From: Fimbriimonas ginsengisoli Gsoil 348
GTDB lineage: Bacteria > Armatimonadota > Fimbriimonadia > Fimbriimonadales > Fimbriimonadaceae
NCBI GenBank assembly: GCA_945881865.1
Contig: CAMCVK010000006.1
Span: forward strand, 1 to 64,000
Length of the DNA stretch: 64,000 nt
Direction of reading: 5' to 3'
Part shown: positions 8,298-16,331 of the stretch, piece by piece
Layout of the letters: every line of letters starts with the position of its first letter
How positions within the stretch are numbered: the first letter of the stretch is position 1
Made by a program: the position numbers and the translations under genes
Notes under the pieces: model-generated
Told to the model about the DNA's origin: nothing
The model's database searches: none
The model's input: the letters and a program-made list of their open reading frames with translations, nothing else

Positions 8298-9509
8298 TCA
8301 GAGAACCGTGCTCCAGAGGATGCCGAGCGAGATGTGGTCGACGCGGGCGGCAATCCCCACCGATAGGCCGGAACGCAGTTCACGAATGGCCCAGAGACTG
8401 AGGCCGCGCGGCGAAGCGAAAAGGGTGAGGGTGTGCTTGCCGCTCCGGTCCGGGCGCCAAAGGTCGACGCCCGCCCCCACGTCGAATGTGCCCCGCGTGT
8501 CGTAGGAAATGCCGAGCCGAATCGTCGGAGCGAAAATCCGTTTGGGCGGCACATAGGTAACTCCCGAAAACTCAGTGCCAAAGAAGTCGGCAATCTCACG
8601 AAGAAGCCGTCGCTGGACGAAAATTCCGCCGTAGTGCCCGGTGTTGATCGTGAGCGTCTTGGCACCTGGAATACCGTCGACCAGGGCCGAGGACGACTTT
8701 TCTGGAATGACGGTATCGAACTTGCCAGAGATGGCAAACGCGGAGCCTGGCGCGGTCCGTGGCAGGTAATTGCGCGGTTCGACGGCGGCGAGTTCGGTTC
8801 GAAGCCGACTCTCGGAGTACCCCTTCTGGCGAAGGACCTCCCGCTGCTGCACCACGCGAGACGAGTTCCACAAAACGTCGGCCAGGTCGATTCCGCCCAG
8901 CAAAAATGCGGCGTGTGAAACCCGGTCGTCCACGGCGTAAGTGAAAGCGGTCACGATGGCTCCGAGGCTGGTGCCACTCATCCCGAGCGGCGCACGCTTG
9001 AACTCCGGCCGCGAGTTCAAAAAGTCGAGGGAGCGCCTCGCGTCTTGCAGCGACTGGTACATCGTTTTGCGAAGTGACGGCACGTCCGGGACGACCGCCA
9101 ATTCGCCCGAGCGTCTCTTTGCGGGCGTCCGGCTGAGGTGATACGGAAGCGTGATGATGGCGCAGGCGATGCCTCTTCGGACCAACTCGTTCGCCAAGGA
9201 GACCTCGGAGCGGAGGTCGGAGGCTCCCCAGTAGTGGGCCACCAGCACGACCGGGAACGGCCCGGTTCCTTCGACCGGCAAGAATATTTTGAGAGGGACG
9301 AGGTTGTTCTCGGGATACTCGGTCGTGACCGCGCTCGGGAAACTGACCGAGTACTCACTCGAAACCTCGTATGTGGCCTCAAGCTTCCAGTCCGGAAAAG
9401 CGATGGCCGGAGGAGAGACCCTCGGGTCTGGCTCCGCCGTCGACTGCGACCATGCGGTGGTGGCCCCAACGAGAACCAGGGGCAAACAAAGCCTTCGGAA
9501 CCAGCTCAC
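8298..9509 (-). CDS. Secreted alpha/beta-hydrolase (esterase-like)
   Basis: I chose GTG 9509 (VSWFRRLCLPLVLVGATTAWSQ), which gives a clean signal peptide; the longer ORF runs into the S51 gene. The mature protein has an alpha/beta-hydrolase fold: VVLVAHYWGASD forms the oxyanion region, GMSGTSLGA is the nucleophile elbow with Ser, an Asp lies in SGKFDTVIP, and the His in INTGHYGG completes the triad. After about residue 320 there is an extra tail of short alternating strands (IFAPTIRLGISYDTRG), unlike plain dienelactone-hydrolase or acetyl-xylan-esterase relatives. It probably cleaves an ester in the periplasm or outside the cell. Confidence 0.8.
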   Translation of the reverse strand: MSWFRRLCLPLVLVGATTAWSQSTAEPDPRVSPPAIAFPDWKLEATYEVSSEYSVSFPSAVTTEYPENNLVPLKIFLPVEGTGPFPVVLVAHYWGASDLRSEVSLANELVRRGIACAIITLPYHLSRTPAKRRSGELAVVPDVPSLRKTMYQSLQDARRSLDFLNSRPEFKRAPLGMSGTSLGAIVTAFTYAVDDRVSHAAFLLGGIDLADVLWNSSRVVQQREVLRQKGYSESRLRTELAAVEPRNYLPRTAPGSAFAISGKFDTVIPEKSSSALVDGIPGAKTLTINTGHYGGIFVQRRLLREIADFFGTEFSGVTYVPPKRIFAPTIRLGISYDTRGTFDVGAGVDLWRPDRSGKHTLTLFASPRGLSLWAIRELRSGLSVGIAARVDHISLGILWSTVL

Positions 9510-9544
9510 GAGATGTAGTGTGTCACAGGTTTTTCGCGATGCCG

Positions 9545-10255
9545 TTAACCCAGGTCCTCGAGTGGCCGAAAGTCGTCGTGGCCAAACAGCCGACGGACCC
9601 GCAGCGATTCGCCGTCGTACTTGACGTGGAAGGCGCACCTTTCGGGGGAAACGGCAAGAATGCGGTACACGTCTCCGTCAATTTGAATTGCAACCCCGTC
9701 GTCGAGGCCGATTCCCGCGCCGGTCTCCCGCTCCATCATTGCCATGAACTCGCGCAACCGGAACGGTTCGTCCCGGGTGTGGGGGCAGGCGACCATGTCC
9801 ACGATTCCCAGGCAATCGAGCCGCGCGGTGTTCACGCCCGGGATTTTTTCGTATTGCGGCCAGTCGCTGTTTCCAACCCGGAACCAACAGATTGCCCCGG
9901 CACTCGTGCCGCTGACGGGCTTTCCGGCGGCCACGTGCTCCCGCAGCTTTTCCTCGACTCCGGTTTCACGCCACCGCGCCAGCATCGCCTTCGTGTTTCC
10001 GCCGCCCACATAAATGAGGTCCGCCGCGTCGATCTTGCTGATATCGTCGTTGGCAGAAAGCCGAAGGACGTCGACGGAGGCTCCCCAGGCGGAGAAGAAC
10101 GCCGAGAAACCGAGGATGTACTCCGGCGAGTCGTCTGAGGCGGTCGGGATGAACAGTAGCCGGGGATTCGGAATTCCGGCAAGGCGCAGAAACTCCTCGT
10201 TAATGGTCTGCGTAAGGTCTAGTGAGCCACCTCCGACGGCAATGATTCGGCGCAT
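9545..10255 (-). CDS. Peptidase S51 family (peptidase E-like)
   Basis: The true start is ATG 10255 (MRRIIAVGGGS); the longer ORF is a shadow running through the divergent MATE gene. At 236 aa it matches alpha-aspartyl dipeptidase/peptidase E relatives. Visible marks are the N-terminal Gly-rich strand, IYVGGGNTKAML, the nucleophile elbow SGTSAGAICW with the catalytic Ser, and LGIVDMVACPHTRDEPFR with the likely His. The C-terminal GLDDGVAIQIDGD is typical. The protein is cytoplasmic. It is divergent from the MATE gene, with about 60 bp between starts. Confidence 0.85.
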   Translation of the reverse strand: MRRIIAVGGGSLDLTQTINEEFLRLAGIPNPRLLFIPTASDDSPEYILGFSAFFSAWGASVDVLRLSANDDISKIDAADLIYVGGGNTKAMLARWRETGVEEKLREHVAAGKPVSGTSAGAICWFRVGNSDWPQYEKIPGVNTARLDCLGIVDMVACPHTRDEPFRLREFMAMMERETGAGIGLDDGVAIQIDGDVYRILAVSPERCAFHVKYDGESLRVRRLFGHDDFRPLEDLG

Positions 10256-10316
10256 GGATGGTTTTAGCACCAAATCATTCGGTCGGGTCGGAGCCGGGCG
10301 ACATAATTTAAGGAAC

Positions 10317-11768
10317 ATGGTCCAGGTCGCCGGAGAATCAGAAACCTCTCCGGAGGCAAAGCCGCCGCAACTCGAATCCGCCTCGCGAATCGTCTGGGCA
10401 TTGGCCTGGCCGGCGGTTGCCCTTAACTCGCTGCAGGTCGTAAACAACCTGCTCGACCGCGTGTTTTTGGGCCAGCTCGAGGACTCTGCGCTGACCGCCC
10501 ACGGCGCATCGATCAATGTCCTGTTTCTCGTTTTCTCCCTGGCAATTTCGCTGGGAATGGGCGCCACGGCCATCGTAGCCCGGGCATTCGGGGCGGGAAG
10601 ACGCCGCGAGTGCCGCGTTGCCACCCGCGAGGCGTTCCGCCTGACCGTGATATTGGGGATTCTGCTGGCGATCGCCACGTGGTTTTCGGCCCCGTTGGTT
10701 TCGTCGTGGATTCTCCCCGCCGATGATCTCCGCGCAATCGAGCTGATGACGCAGTTCGTTCGGCAGTTCTCGTTTGGCCTGCCGGCCATCTTCATCATCC
10801 AGTCTTTGGCGGGTTGTCTGCGCGGCGTTGGCGATACGAAGAGCCCGATGGTGATCTCCGGGATCCAGATCCTGACGCACATCGGCCTCAACTTTGTGTT
10901 CATCTTCCCATCGCACCGAATAGGGTCCGTCGAGATCCCGGGTGCCGGTATGGGGCTTCCCGGAGCGGGGCTAGCCATTGCTTTAAGTGCTTGGCTCTCG
11001 GCTCTCGTCTACATGCCGTATCTCGGTCGCACCAAGCTCGGCCCGGTTTTGCAGTTCAAACTGCCGAAGATCCAGTGGAGCGAGCGCATCCTGAAGATCG
11101 CGGTTCCGGCGGCGGTGATGTCCACCCTCCGGGTTTTGTCGCTGACGGTTTTCACCGTGGCGTTGGCAAAAGCCGACAACGGTTCGGCGGCGATTGCCGC
11201 CATGAGCATTGGCTTCGCCATCGAGTCGATCATGTTCATGCCGGCTTTCGGGCTCTCCGTAGCGGCGGGCGCCCTTGTGGGCCAGAGCCTCGGGATGCAG
11301 GATAAGGCCCGGGCCGAGCGCCTGGGATGGAATGCGGCCAACTGGGCCGCTTTGGTTACCCTTATCCTTGCCGTGCCAATATTTGCCGGAGCCGATGTGA
11401 TTGCCGGGGCCTTGGTACCAAACAAGCCGATGATCGAGCGGAGCGCGGCCGAACTCCTTCGGTACCTGTGCCTCACGGAGGTTCTTTTCGCCTACGCCAT
11501 GGTGCTTTTTGGTGCAATGCAGGGCGCAGGGGATACCAAAGCCCCGCTGTGGATTTCTCTTTTCGCGCTCTGGGGATTGCGGGTTCCGCTTGGCTGGATC
11601 CTGACTTTGCGAACGGGGCAGCCGCTGTTTGGTTCCCTGATGATGCCTTGGGGGGCGAACATGGGCGCGCAAGGCGCCTGGATCGCGATGTCTTCTACCC
11701 AGGCCGTGCAAGGCATTTTGGCCATCCTAGCCTTCCGCGCCGGAGCGTGGAAGAACAAAAAGGTTTAG
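10317..11768 (+). CDS. MATE-family efflux transporter
   Basis: This is a 483-aa multidrug and toxin extrusion pump in the inner membrane with about 12 hydrophobic helices in two pseudo-symmetric halves. Marks include WPAVALNSLQVVNNLLDRVFLGQL at the first helix, LGMGATAIVARAFGAG, CLRGVGDTKSPM in the first half and the matching MQGAGDTKAPLW in the second. The start is ATG 10317 with AAGGA just upstream; the longer ORF (from 10014) overlaps the S51 gene and is not used. It is expected to exchange Na+ or H+ for cationic drugs. The stop overlaps the end of the convergent next gene. Confidence 0.9.
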   Translation: MVQVAGESETSPEAKPPQLESASRIVWALAWPAVALNSLQVVNNLLDRVFLGQLEDSALTAHGASINVLFLVFSLAISLGMGATAIVARAFGAGRRRECRVATREAFRLTVILGILLAIATWFSAPLVSSWILPADDLRAIELMTQFVRQFSFGLPAIFIIQSLAGCLRGVGDTKSPMVISGIQILTHIGLNFVFIFPSHRIGSVEIPGAGMGLPGAGLAIALSAWLSALVYMPYLGRTKLGPVLQFKLPKIQWSERILKIAVPAAVMSTLRVLSLTVFTVALAKADNGSAAIAAMSIGFAIESIMFMPAFGLSVAAGALVGQSLGMQDKARAERLGWNAANWAALVTLILAVPIFAGADVIAGALVPNKPMIERSAAELLRYLCLTEVLFAYAMVLFGAMQGAGDTKAPLWISLFALWGLRVPLGWILTLRTGQPLFGSLMMPWGANMGAQGAWIAMSSTQAVQGILAILAFRAGAWKNKKV

Positions 11769-12325
11769 TCAACCTTTCGAGTCTGCTGGGCGCGAACTTC
11801 GCAGACGATGCTCCCGCCCGGGAGCCGAACCGACGACGCCAGGAAGTCGACCGCTTCGACGCCGAATGCGTCGATTTTCACCGTGCCGGCAACCGTGAGG
11901 TCCGCCGTTTGGTAGCGGAAGCGGGCCAAGTTCTTATTGGGCACCGAAAACCGAATGGTGGCGGCCTTTTCCCAGATTTCCGCGGTCGGCTGGGCCAGAC
12001 GGGCGCCCCAAAAAACATAGGTCAATTGCGTGTCGGTTGGAGCTTCGTCGTTTATCGGGTCAATTACCAGTTCGCCGGTTGGCCGGAGCCGAACGTTCTG
12101 CACGATCTCCTTTGCGCCTTCCGTCGCCGGAACCTTTACGCCATCGACCGTTGAAAACAGAAGCTTTCGGGCCTGCTTTCCCAGTTCACCTTCTTTTTGT
12201 GATGGCCAGATCCGCACCGACTCGGTGTCTGCCAGATCGACTTGCTCGCGGACGTTTACGTACCGAATCGTCCGCAGGTACTCCTCGCTCGGGTCGTCTA
12301 GGATTAGCACCATCAGCAACAGCAC
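11765..12325 (-). CDS. Hypothetical protein with N-terminal membrane anchor
   Basis: Not recognised. The 186-aa product begins with a short hydrophobic run (VLLLMVLIL) followed by a mostly beta-predicted, soluble domain (VRLRPTGELVIDPINDEAPTD; ATIRFSVPNKNLARFRYQ). The tail SIVCEVRAQQTRKVD is charged. It looks like an LptC-like or carbohydrate-binding periplasmic protein, but no motif proves it. GTG 12325 is the first start after an in-frame TAA 21 nt upstream. It converges with the MATE gene and overlaps it by 4 nt. Confidence 0.55.
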   Translation of the reverse strand: MLLLMVLILDDPSEEYLRTIRYVNVREQVDLADTESVRIWPSQKEGELGKQARKLLFSTVDGVKVPATEGAKEIVQNVRLRPTGELVIDPINDEAPTDTQLTYVFWGARLAQPTAEIWEKAATIRFSVPNKNLARFRYQTADLTVAGTVKIDAFGVEAVDFLASSVRLPGGSIVCEVRAQQTRKVD

Positions 12326-12391
12326 GATGGGATAGACGCCGCGTTAGGCGAATCGATTCCATGTGAACGGCGGGATAATGGGCTAAGTCTT

Positions 12392-12727
12392 ATGAAACGC
12401 ATCGTTTGCTACATCCGCCCGCACCGCTTGGAAGTGGTGAAGGGGGCCATCGCCGCCACCGGCGTAAATGGCCTCACCGTGGCCGACGTCCGAGGCACGG
12501 GAAACTCGCCTGAGGCAAGCCGCAATGCGTCGATGGCGGCCGTCCTCAGCATGCCGATCCGATCTCGGCTGGAAGTCGTGGTGCCCGACGAACGTGTGGA
12601 AGAGGTGATTCAGAGCGTTTTGGACTGCGCACAATCGGGCGATGGGGACGACGGAAAGATCTTTGTGGAACCTATGATTGATGCCGTTCGCATTCGTACC
12701 ATGGAGCGCGGCGACGCCGCCGTGTAG
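12392..12727 (+). CDS. P-II family (GlnB-like) regulator
   Basis: This 111-aa P-II protein senses metabolites such as ATP and 2-oxoglutarate in its family. It has the starting strand MKRIVCYIRPHRLEVVKGAI, the T-loop region VRGTGNSPEASRNASM, the LEVVVPDERVEEVIQSVL strand-helix, and the C-terminal signature GDDGKIFVEPMIDAVRIRT. The T-loop is of near-normal length but lacks Tyr51, the uridylylation site, and the usual ELYRG context. No amtB or glnA lies nearby, so the partner is unknown. A covalent-modification-free P-II is likely. Confidence 0.88.
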   Translation: MKRIVCYIRPHRLEVVKGAIAATGVNGLTVADVRGTGNSPEASRNASMAAVLSMPIRSRLEVVVPDERVEEVIQSVLDCAQSGDGDDGKIFVEPMIDAVRIRTMERGDAAV

Positions 12728-12813
12728 GTTTCTTACAAAACGCGACCGTTTCGCGAATGATTCTCGGTGCTTCATCCGTCATACTTGCGGAAAAGGTCTG
12801 GAAATACCCAACG

Positions 12814-14517
12814 ATGAATGCCTTATCTCTTGCCCTCGCGCTCCTTTCGGTCGGTACGGCCCAAAAGCTCACCCTCGACGTGAACTGCAAAAATGGGGAA
12901 GTCCTCACCGGCTCACGCGAGTTCCGCGTTACCGCAAACGCCGGCAACGACCCGGTGACCCAGGTGGAGTATTACGTTGGCACCGACTTGGTGGACAGCG
13001 ACACGAGCACCCCGTACGTTTTCCAGTTTGACGCGTTGGAGCAAGCAGAGGGCCCGATCCAGGTCCGGTTCAAAGCCTACACTTCCGACGGAAAGACCGG
13101 CGAGATATCGCTGAAGCTCACCGTAGATAACGGCCTTTCGAAGGGAGTTGCTTTTCACTTGGAGCAGGGCAATAGCCTGCTGATCGAGCAGAAATTCAAG
13201 GAAGCCTTTACCAGCGGGCGAATCGCCCAGAAGATCGACCCCAAGTCGGCAGCCGCAAAAGTCGTTCTCTCCCGCGCTTCGATCGGCCTAGGCAACTTCG
13301 ACTCCGCCCAGAAATTTGCCGAGGACGCCGCCGAGATTGAACCGAACAACCTTGGCGTGCAAGACCTGATTGCCGGCATCAACATTCGGCGCTCCTTCCG
13401 GTTGGTCAATCGCGCCGGGACCGACCGAAAAGAGACGCTGAACCAGATTCAAAGCGCGCTGGTTACGGCCGTGAAGGCTCGCCGCAAGGTGCTGGATGCC
13501 GCCGTTGACGGTGCCGGTCCGACCCCTGAGACGACCCTTTCTTACGCCGATGCCGCGATGCGCGCCGGACGCTACTCGCTCGCGATTCAGTATCTCGACC
13601 CGCTCTTCGAAGCCGATAACACCAAGAACAGCGTCGCCAACCGCCTGGGTTACGCCCTTCTACGGGCGGATCGGTCCACCGACGCCTTGAAGACGATGGT
13701 CACGCATGAGCGGTACGGCAAGCCCGATGCCTATGGATTTGCTTTGCTGGCGATCTTGAATCGCAAAGCCGGCAACGAAGCCGCTTCGGATGAGAACCTG
13801 AAAGCAGCCTCCCTGGCCGACGACCAGAGCCTTGGCCTTCGAACCGCGCAGGCTTACCTGGCCCTGATGAAGAACCAGAACGCCGTGTTGCAGCCGATTC
13901 TCCGCGAGCTTGCCGCCGACGAAGGGCAGCGAAGCGAGGTCCTGTACTATGTGAGCGCGCTGAACGCACGGCTCGGACGATTCCAGGAGTCCCGAAAGGC
14001 CTTCGAGCAGGCGATTTCTGCCGAGCCAACCAACGTTGAGGCCTACCTTGAGCAGGCCGGTCAGGCACTTACGATTTCGCAGGCACCCGGCAAGTCCGCC
14101 AGCGACAAAGAGTTCCTCTACGACACGGCCAAGGTTTACTTCGAGGTCGCGCTTGCGGCTCGCCCGGAGTCTTCTGACGCCCTTGCCGGACTCAGCCTAA
14201 TTGCCCTATACCAAAACGACCTGAAGCGCGCCCTGGCCTACGCCGAAGCCGCCGCGAAAGCGGTTCCGAACGACGCGCTTGGTCACTACGCCCTGGCGAC
14301 GGCGGCAGCAAAACAGGCGAGCGCGTTGAGCAAGGCAGCGGGCGGCGCTTCCTCGCCGGAGGTGTTCAAGTATCAGGCGCTGGCGCAGGATGAGAACCGA
14401 CTTGCGGGCAAACTCGACGACCGGTACGTCGGAGGTAGAAGCATTCCGCGCGAGGTGGACCTGTACAAGTACCTCAGCGACGGCGCGCGCAACGCCGTTC
14501 TGGTTCCGCCTAAGTAG
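12814..14517 (+). CDS. Secreted TPR protein with Ig-like N-terminal domain
   Basis: I place the start at ATG 12814 because it gives a signal peptide (MNALSLALALLSVGTAQ). Residues 20-110 form an Ig-like domain (VTQVEYYVGTDLVDSDTSTPY...QVRFKAYTSDGKTG), of the type found with chitinases and surface proteins. From there to the end there are repeated helical pairs with TPR character: GNSLLIEQKFKEAFTSGRIAQ, GLGNFDSAQKFAEDAAEIEPNN, GRFQESRKAFEQAISAEPTNVEAYLEQAG. It is probably a periplasmic or surface scaffold. It stands alone between P-II and tRNA-Pro. Confidence 0.8.
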   Translation: MNALSLALALLSVGTAQKLTLDVNCKNGEVLTGSREFRVTANAGNDPVTQVEYYVGTDLVDSDTSTPYVFQFDALEQAEGPIQVRFKAYTSDGKTGEISLKLTVDNGLSKGVAFHLEQGNSLLIEQKFKEAFTSGRIAQKIDPKSAAAKVVLSRASIGLGNFDSAQKFAEDAAEIEPNNLGVQDLIAGINIRRSFRLVNRAGTDRKETLNQIQSALVTAVKARRKVLDAAVDGAGPTPETTLSYADAAMRAGRYSLAIQYLDPLFEADNTKNSVANRLGYALLRADRSTDALKTMVTHERYGKPDAYGFALLAILNRKAGNEAASDENLKAASLADDQSLGLRTAQAYLALMKNQNAVLQPILRELAADEGQRSEVLYYVSALNARLGRFQESRKAFEQAISAEPTNVEAYLEQAGQALTISQAPGKSASDKEFLYDTAKVYFEVALAARPESSDALAGLSLIALYQNDLKRALAYAEAAAKAVPNDALGHYALATAAAKQASALSKAAGGASSPEVFKYQALAQDENRLAGKLDDRYVGGRSIPREVDLYKYLSDGARNAVLVPPK

Positions 14518-14546
14518 GCGGTTCTGGTACCCTTCTGGTTCGGTCG

Positions 14547-14623
14547 CGGGGCGTAGCGCAGTTTGGTAGCGCGCTTGCATGGGGTGCAAGAGGTCGTGGG
14601 TTCAAATCCCGCCGCCCCGACCA
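14547..14623 (+). tRNA. tRNA-Pro (GGG)
   Basis: The cloverleaf is complete: acceptor arms CGGGGCG/CGCCCCG, D-arm GCGC...GCGC, anticodon stem CTTGC/GCAAG with loop ATGGGGT (anticodon GGG), T-arm GTGGG-TTCAAAT-CCCGC, discriminator A and an encoded CCA. No integrase or att duplication is visible beside it. Confidence 0.95.
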
Positions 14624-14701
14624 ACCGTCGGTTTGTCCACTCCTGGCAGTCTGGCCAAATCTTATTGAGCACAGAAGCTTGGGTCGGCTCATATCCTTAT
14701 C

Positions 14702-15211
14702 GTGATGATCGGAAGGACCTTCTCGTTTTCCGCTGAGCTTGATCTGCAGATGGTTGGGACGTACCGCTACCACGCGGTGAAGGTTCCACAGGCGGTGCAA
14801 GACCAGATGGACTTCTCCGCCGGCGGGAAGCAGCGATTCGAAGGCACACTCAACTCGGAGCCATATTCGGGCGCACTCATGCCCACCGGAACCGGTCGGT
14901 TCTACCTGATGGTCGGCGGCGAATTGCGAAAGCGGCTCCGTTTGGAGCTTGGCGACACGGTAGAAATCACCTTGACCATCGTCGATCCGGATGTTGTGCA
15001 TGTTCCGGCTGACGTGATGCAGGCCATTAGCGCTGACGGCTTCAACCTCTACAAATGGGAGACGCAAACGGCCGGTAACAAGTGCGGGCTCCTCCACGAA
15101 ATCAACACCGCCAAGACGCCCGAGACGCGGGCAACCCGCATCCAATTGCTGATGGAAAGGCTCGAGCGGGCGCAACCCGGCGAGCCCATTCCCCGCAAAA
15201 CCAAGCCGTGA
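14702..15211 (+). CDS. DUF1905/YdeI-type protein
   Basis: This 169-aa cytoplasmic protein has an N-terminal beta-barrel DUF1905 domain (FSFSAELDLQMVGTYRYHAVKVPQ; GTGRFYLMVGGELRKRLRLELGDTVEITL) and a C-terminal helical segment of the YdeI/OmpD-associated type (INTAKTPETRATRIQLLMERL). The biochemical role of the family is not established. Start is GTG 14702 or the adjoining ATG 14705. It lies downstream of tRNA-Pro and converges with the VOC gene. Confidence 0.8.
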   Translation: MMIGRTFSFSAELDLQMVGTYRYHAVKVPQAVQDQMDFSAGGKQRFEGTLNSEPYSGALMPTGTGRFYLMVGGELRKRLRLELGDTVEITLTIVDPDVVHVPADVMQAISADGFNLYKWETQTAGNKCGLLHEINTAKTPETRATRIQLLMERLERAQPGEPIPRKTKP

Positions 15212-15523
15212 TTAGCTCCAGTCGTCCGATTGGATGCTTCCGATCTCGATAATGAACCCGTTGATGTCTCGCAAGTGGGCGACCACCTGACCCCACGGCC
15301 GCGTCTCCGGCTGGTTAACGACGATCCCGCCCGCCGCGACAAACTGCTCGATCGCAAGTGCGACGTCCTCGGCTTCAAACGCAAACTGAACTGGCGCCGC
15401 TGGCGTATCATTCGACATGGTTTTCATCGGCAGTCCTAGCTCGGTAATTGCCGAAGCCGCGGCAAATGCTAGCGCGACATCGCCAGTTGCAAGCTGGGCA
15501 TAGCGGCCGTCCTCGGTCGCCAT
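15212..15523 (-). CDS. VOC/glyoxalase-family protein with displaced start
   Basis: The C-terminal beta-alpha-beta-beta-beta unit (PVQFAFEAEDVALAIEQFVAAGG...PWGQVVAHLRDINGFIIEIGS) places it in the vicinal-oxygen-chelate superfamily (glyoxalase, bleomycin or antibiotic-resistance proteins). ATG 15523 is the first start codon in frame, but the frame stays open and VOC-like upstream (STLIYVDDVPATSRFYQEALGLEQT), to about 15609, where the expected initiator position is GTC. The missing first strand would be needed for the fold. It is divergent from tetR and shares its palindromic operator, so it is the likely target of that repressor. Confidence 0.75.
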   Translation of the reverse strand: MATEDGRYAQLATGDVALAFAAASAITELGLPMKTMSNDTPAAPVQFAFEAEDVALAIEQFVAAGGIVVNQPETRPWGQVVAHLRDINGFIIEIGSIQSDDWS

Positions 15524-15606
15524 GGTTTGTTCAAGTCCCAGCGCTTCCTGATAGAATCGGCTGGTCGCGGGAACGTCATCGACATAAATGAGAGTGCTCT
15601 TCTGAG

Positions 15607-15654
15607 TGACATGCTCATATACGATACGCTACCGTATCGTATATGAGCATGTCA
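15607..15654. promoter_or_regulatory. Perfect 22-bp inverted repeat, TetR operator
   Basis: The arms TGACATGCTCATATACGATACG (15607-15628) and their exact complement (15633-15654) flank the 4-bp spacer CTAC. The inner ATACGATACG half-site is of TetR-operator type. The right arm contains the ATG of the TetR gene (15643) and the left arm covers the expected start of the VOC gene, so one bound dimer could block both. Confidence 0.85.
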
Positions 15655-16206
15655 ACATCCAGCAAGGGACGCCCGAGAAAAGAGGAATCGAGGCAGCAAA
15701 TCCTAGAAGCGGCCTTCTCGTTGATGCTCGAGTCCGGCTATCCGGCAATGTCGATCGAGGCCGTCGCCCGAACCGCCAAGGTGGGCAAGACCACCATCTA
15801 CCGCTGGTGGCGCAGCCGCGCCCACCTTGCCATCGACGCATTTTTTGAGGTGACAAAGCACTCGATCGAGTTTCCGGACACAGGATCGGCGGCGGAGGAC
15901 ATCCGAGTGCAGGTGCATCGGCTGGCTGACTTGCTTCGAGCGGAAGAAGGCGGCGTGATTCTTAGCTTGGTGATGGGTTCGAAATTCGACCCAGACCTCA
16001 GAAAGGAGCTTTTCGAGTCATGGATTAAGCCGCGCAAAATCTGGGGCGTTCAGAAATTGTCCCAGCTAAATCCGCCGAACGTGGATGTTGCTTTGAATTC
16101 TCTGTATGGTCCGTTGTACGCTCCGCTCCTGTTCGGCCTGGCGCCACTGGGCCGAGAGGAAGTCGATCTGCACCTAGATCTGTTCTTTCGCGGGCTTCAA
16201 CCGTGA
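15643..16206 (+). CDS. TetR/AcrR-family transcriptional regulator
   Basis: This 187-aa repressor has an N-terminal helix-turn-helix (RQQILEAAFSLMLESGYPAMSIEAVARTAKVGKTTIYRWWRSRAHLAIDAFF) and a C-terminal ligand-binding helical domain of the TetR_C_11-like type (SLYGPLYAPLLFG). The ATG used sits in the right arm of the 22-bp palindrome; a second ATG two codons later is possible. It most likely represses itself and the divergent VOC gene in response to a small molecule. Confidence 0.92.
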   Translation: MSMSTSSKGRPRKEESRQQILEAAFSLMLESGYPAMSIEAVARTAKVGKTTIYRWWRSRAHLAIDAFFEVTKHSIEFPDTGSAAEDIRVQVHRLADLLRAEEGGVILSLVMGSKFDPDLRKELFESWIKPRKIWGVQKLSQLNPPNVDVALNSLYGPLYAPLLFGLAPLGREEVDLHLDLFFRGLQP

Positions 16207-16251
16207 CTCGTCAGGAGCCGCACTTTTCTTCATTAAGCCAGTCGAATGTAA

Positions 16252-16289
16252 CCGTTATTAACGATTCGGGCTCGAATCGTTAATAACGG
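16252..16289. repeat. Perfect 17-bp inverted repeat
   Basis: CCGTTATTAACGATTCG, spacer GGCT, then its exact complement. It lies between the TetR gene and the end of the lipoprotein gene, so it may act as a bidirectional terminator. Its right arm is part of the approximately 51-nt repeat that recurs at 17972. Confidence 0.7.
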
Positions 16290-16321
16290 CCACAAATCCG
16301 CGGCGTTATTATCACCTGGCG
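16271..16321 (+). repeat. Direct repeat, left copy, flanking lipoprotein gene
   Basis: A 51-nt segment (CGTTAATAACGG...TATCACC) matches 17972-18022 at about 42 of 51 positions by hand alignment. The two copies bracket the 16332-17864 gene in the same orientation. Confidence 0.6.
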
Positions 16322-16331
16322 ACCATGCGAT

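Noticed and set aside
8180-8737. Long ORF (185 aa) overlapping GNAT and esterase on the minus strand
   Set aside because: It is an alternative frame of the esterase gene with biased Ser/Arg composition.
14547-14623. tRNA-Pro as an integration site
   Set aside because: No integrase, att duplication or foreign DNA is visible on either side.
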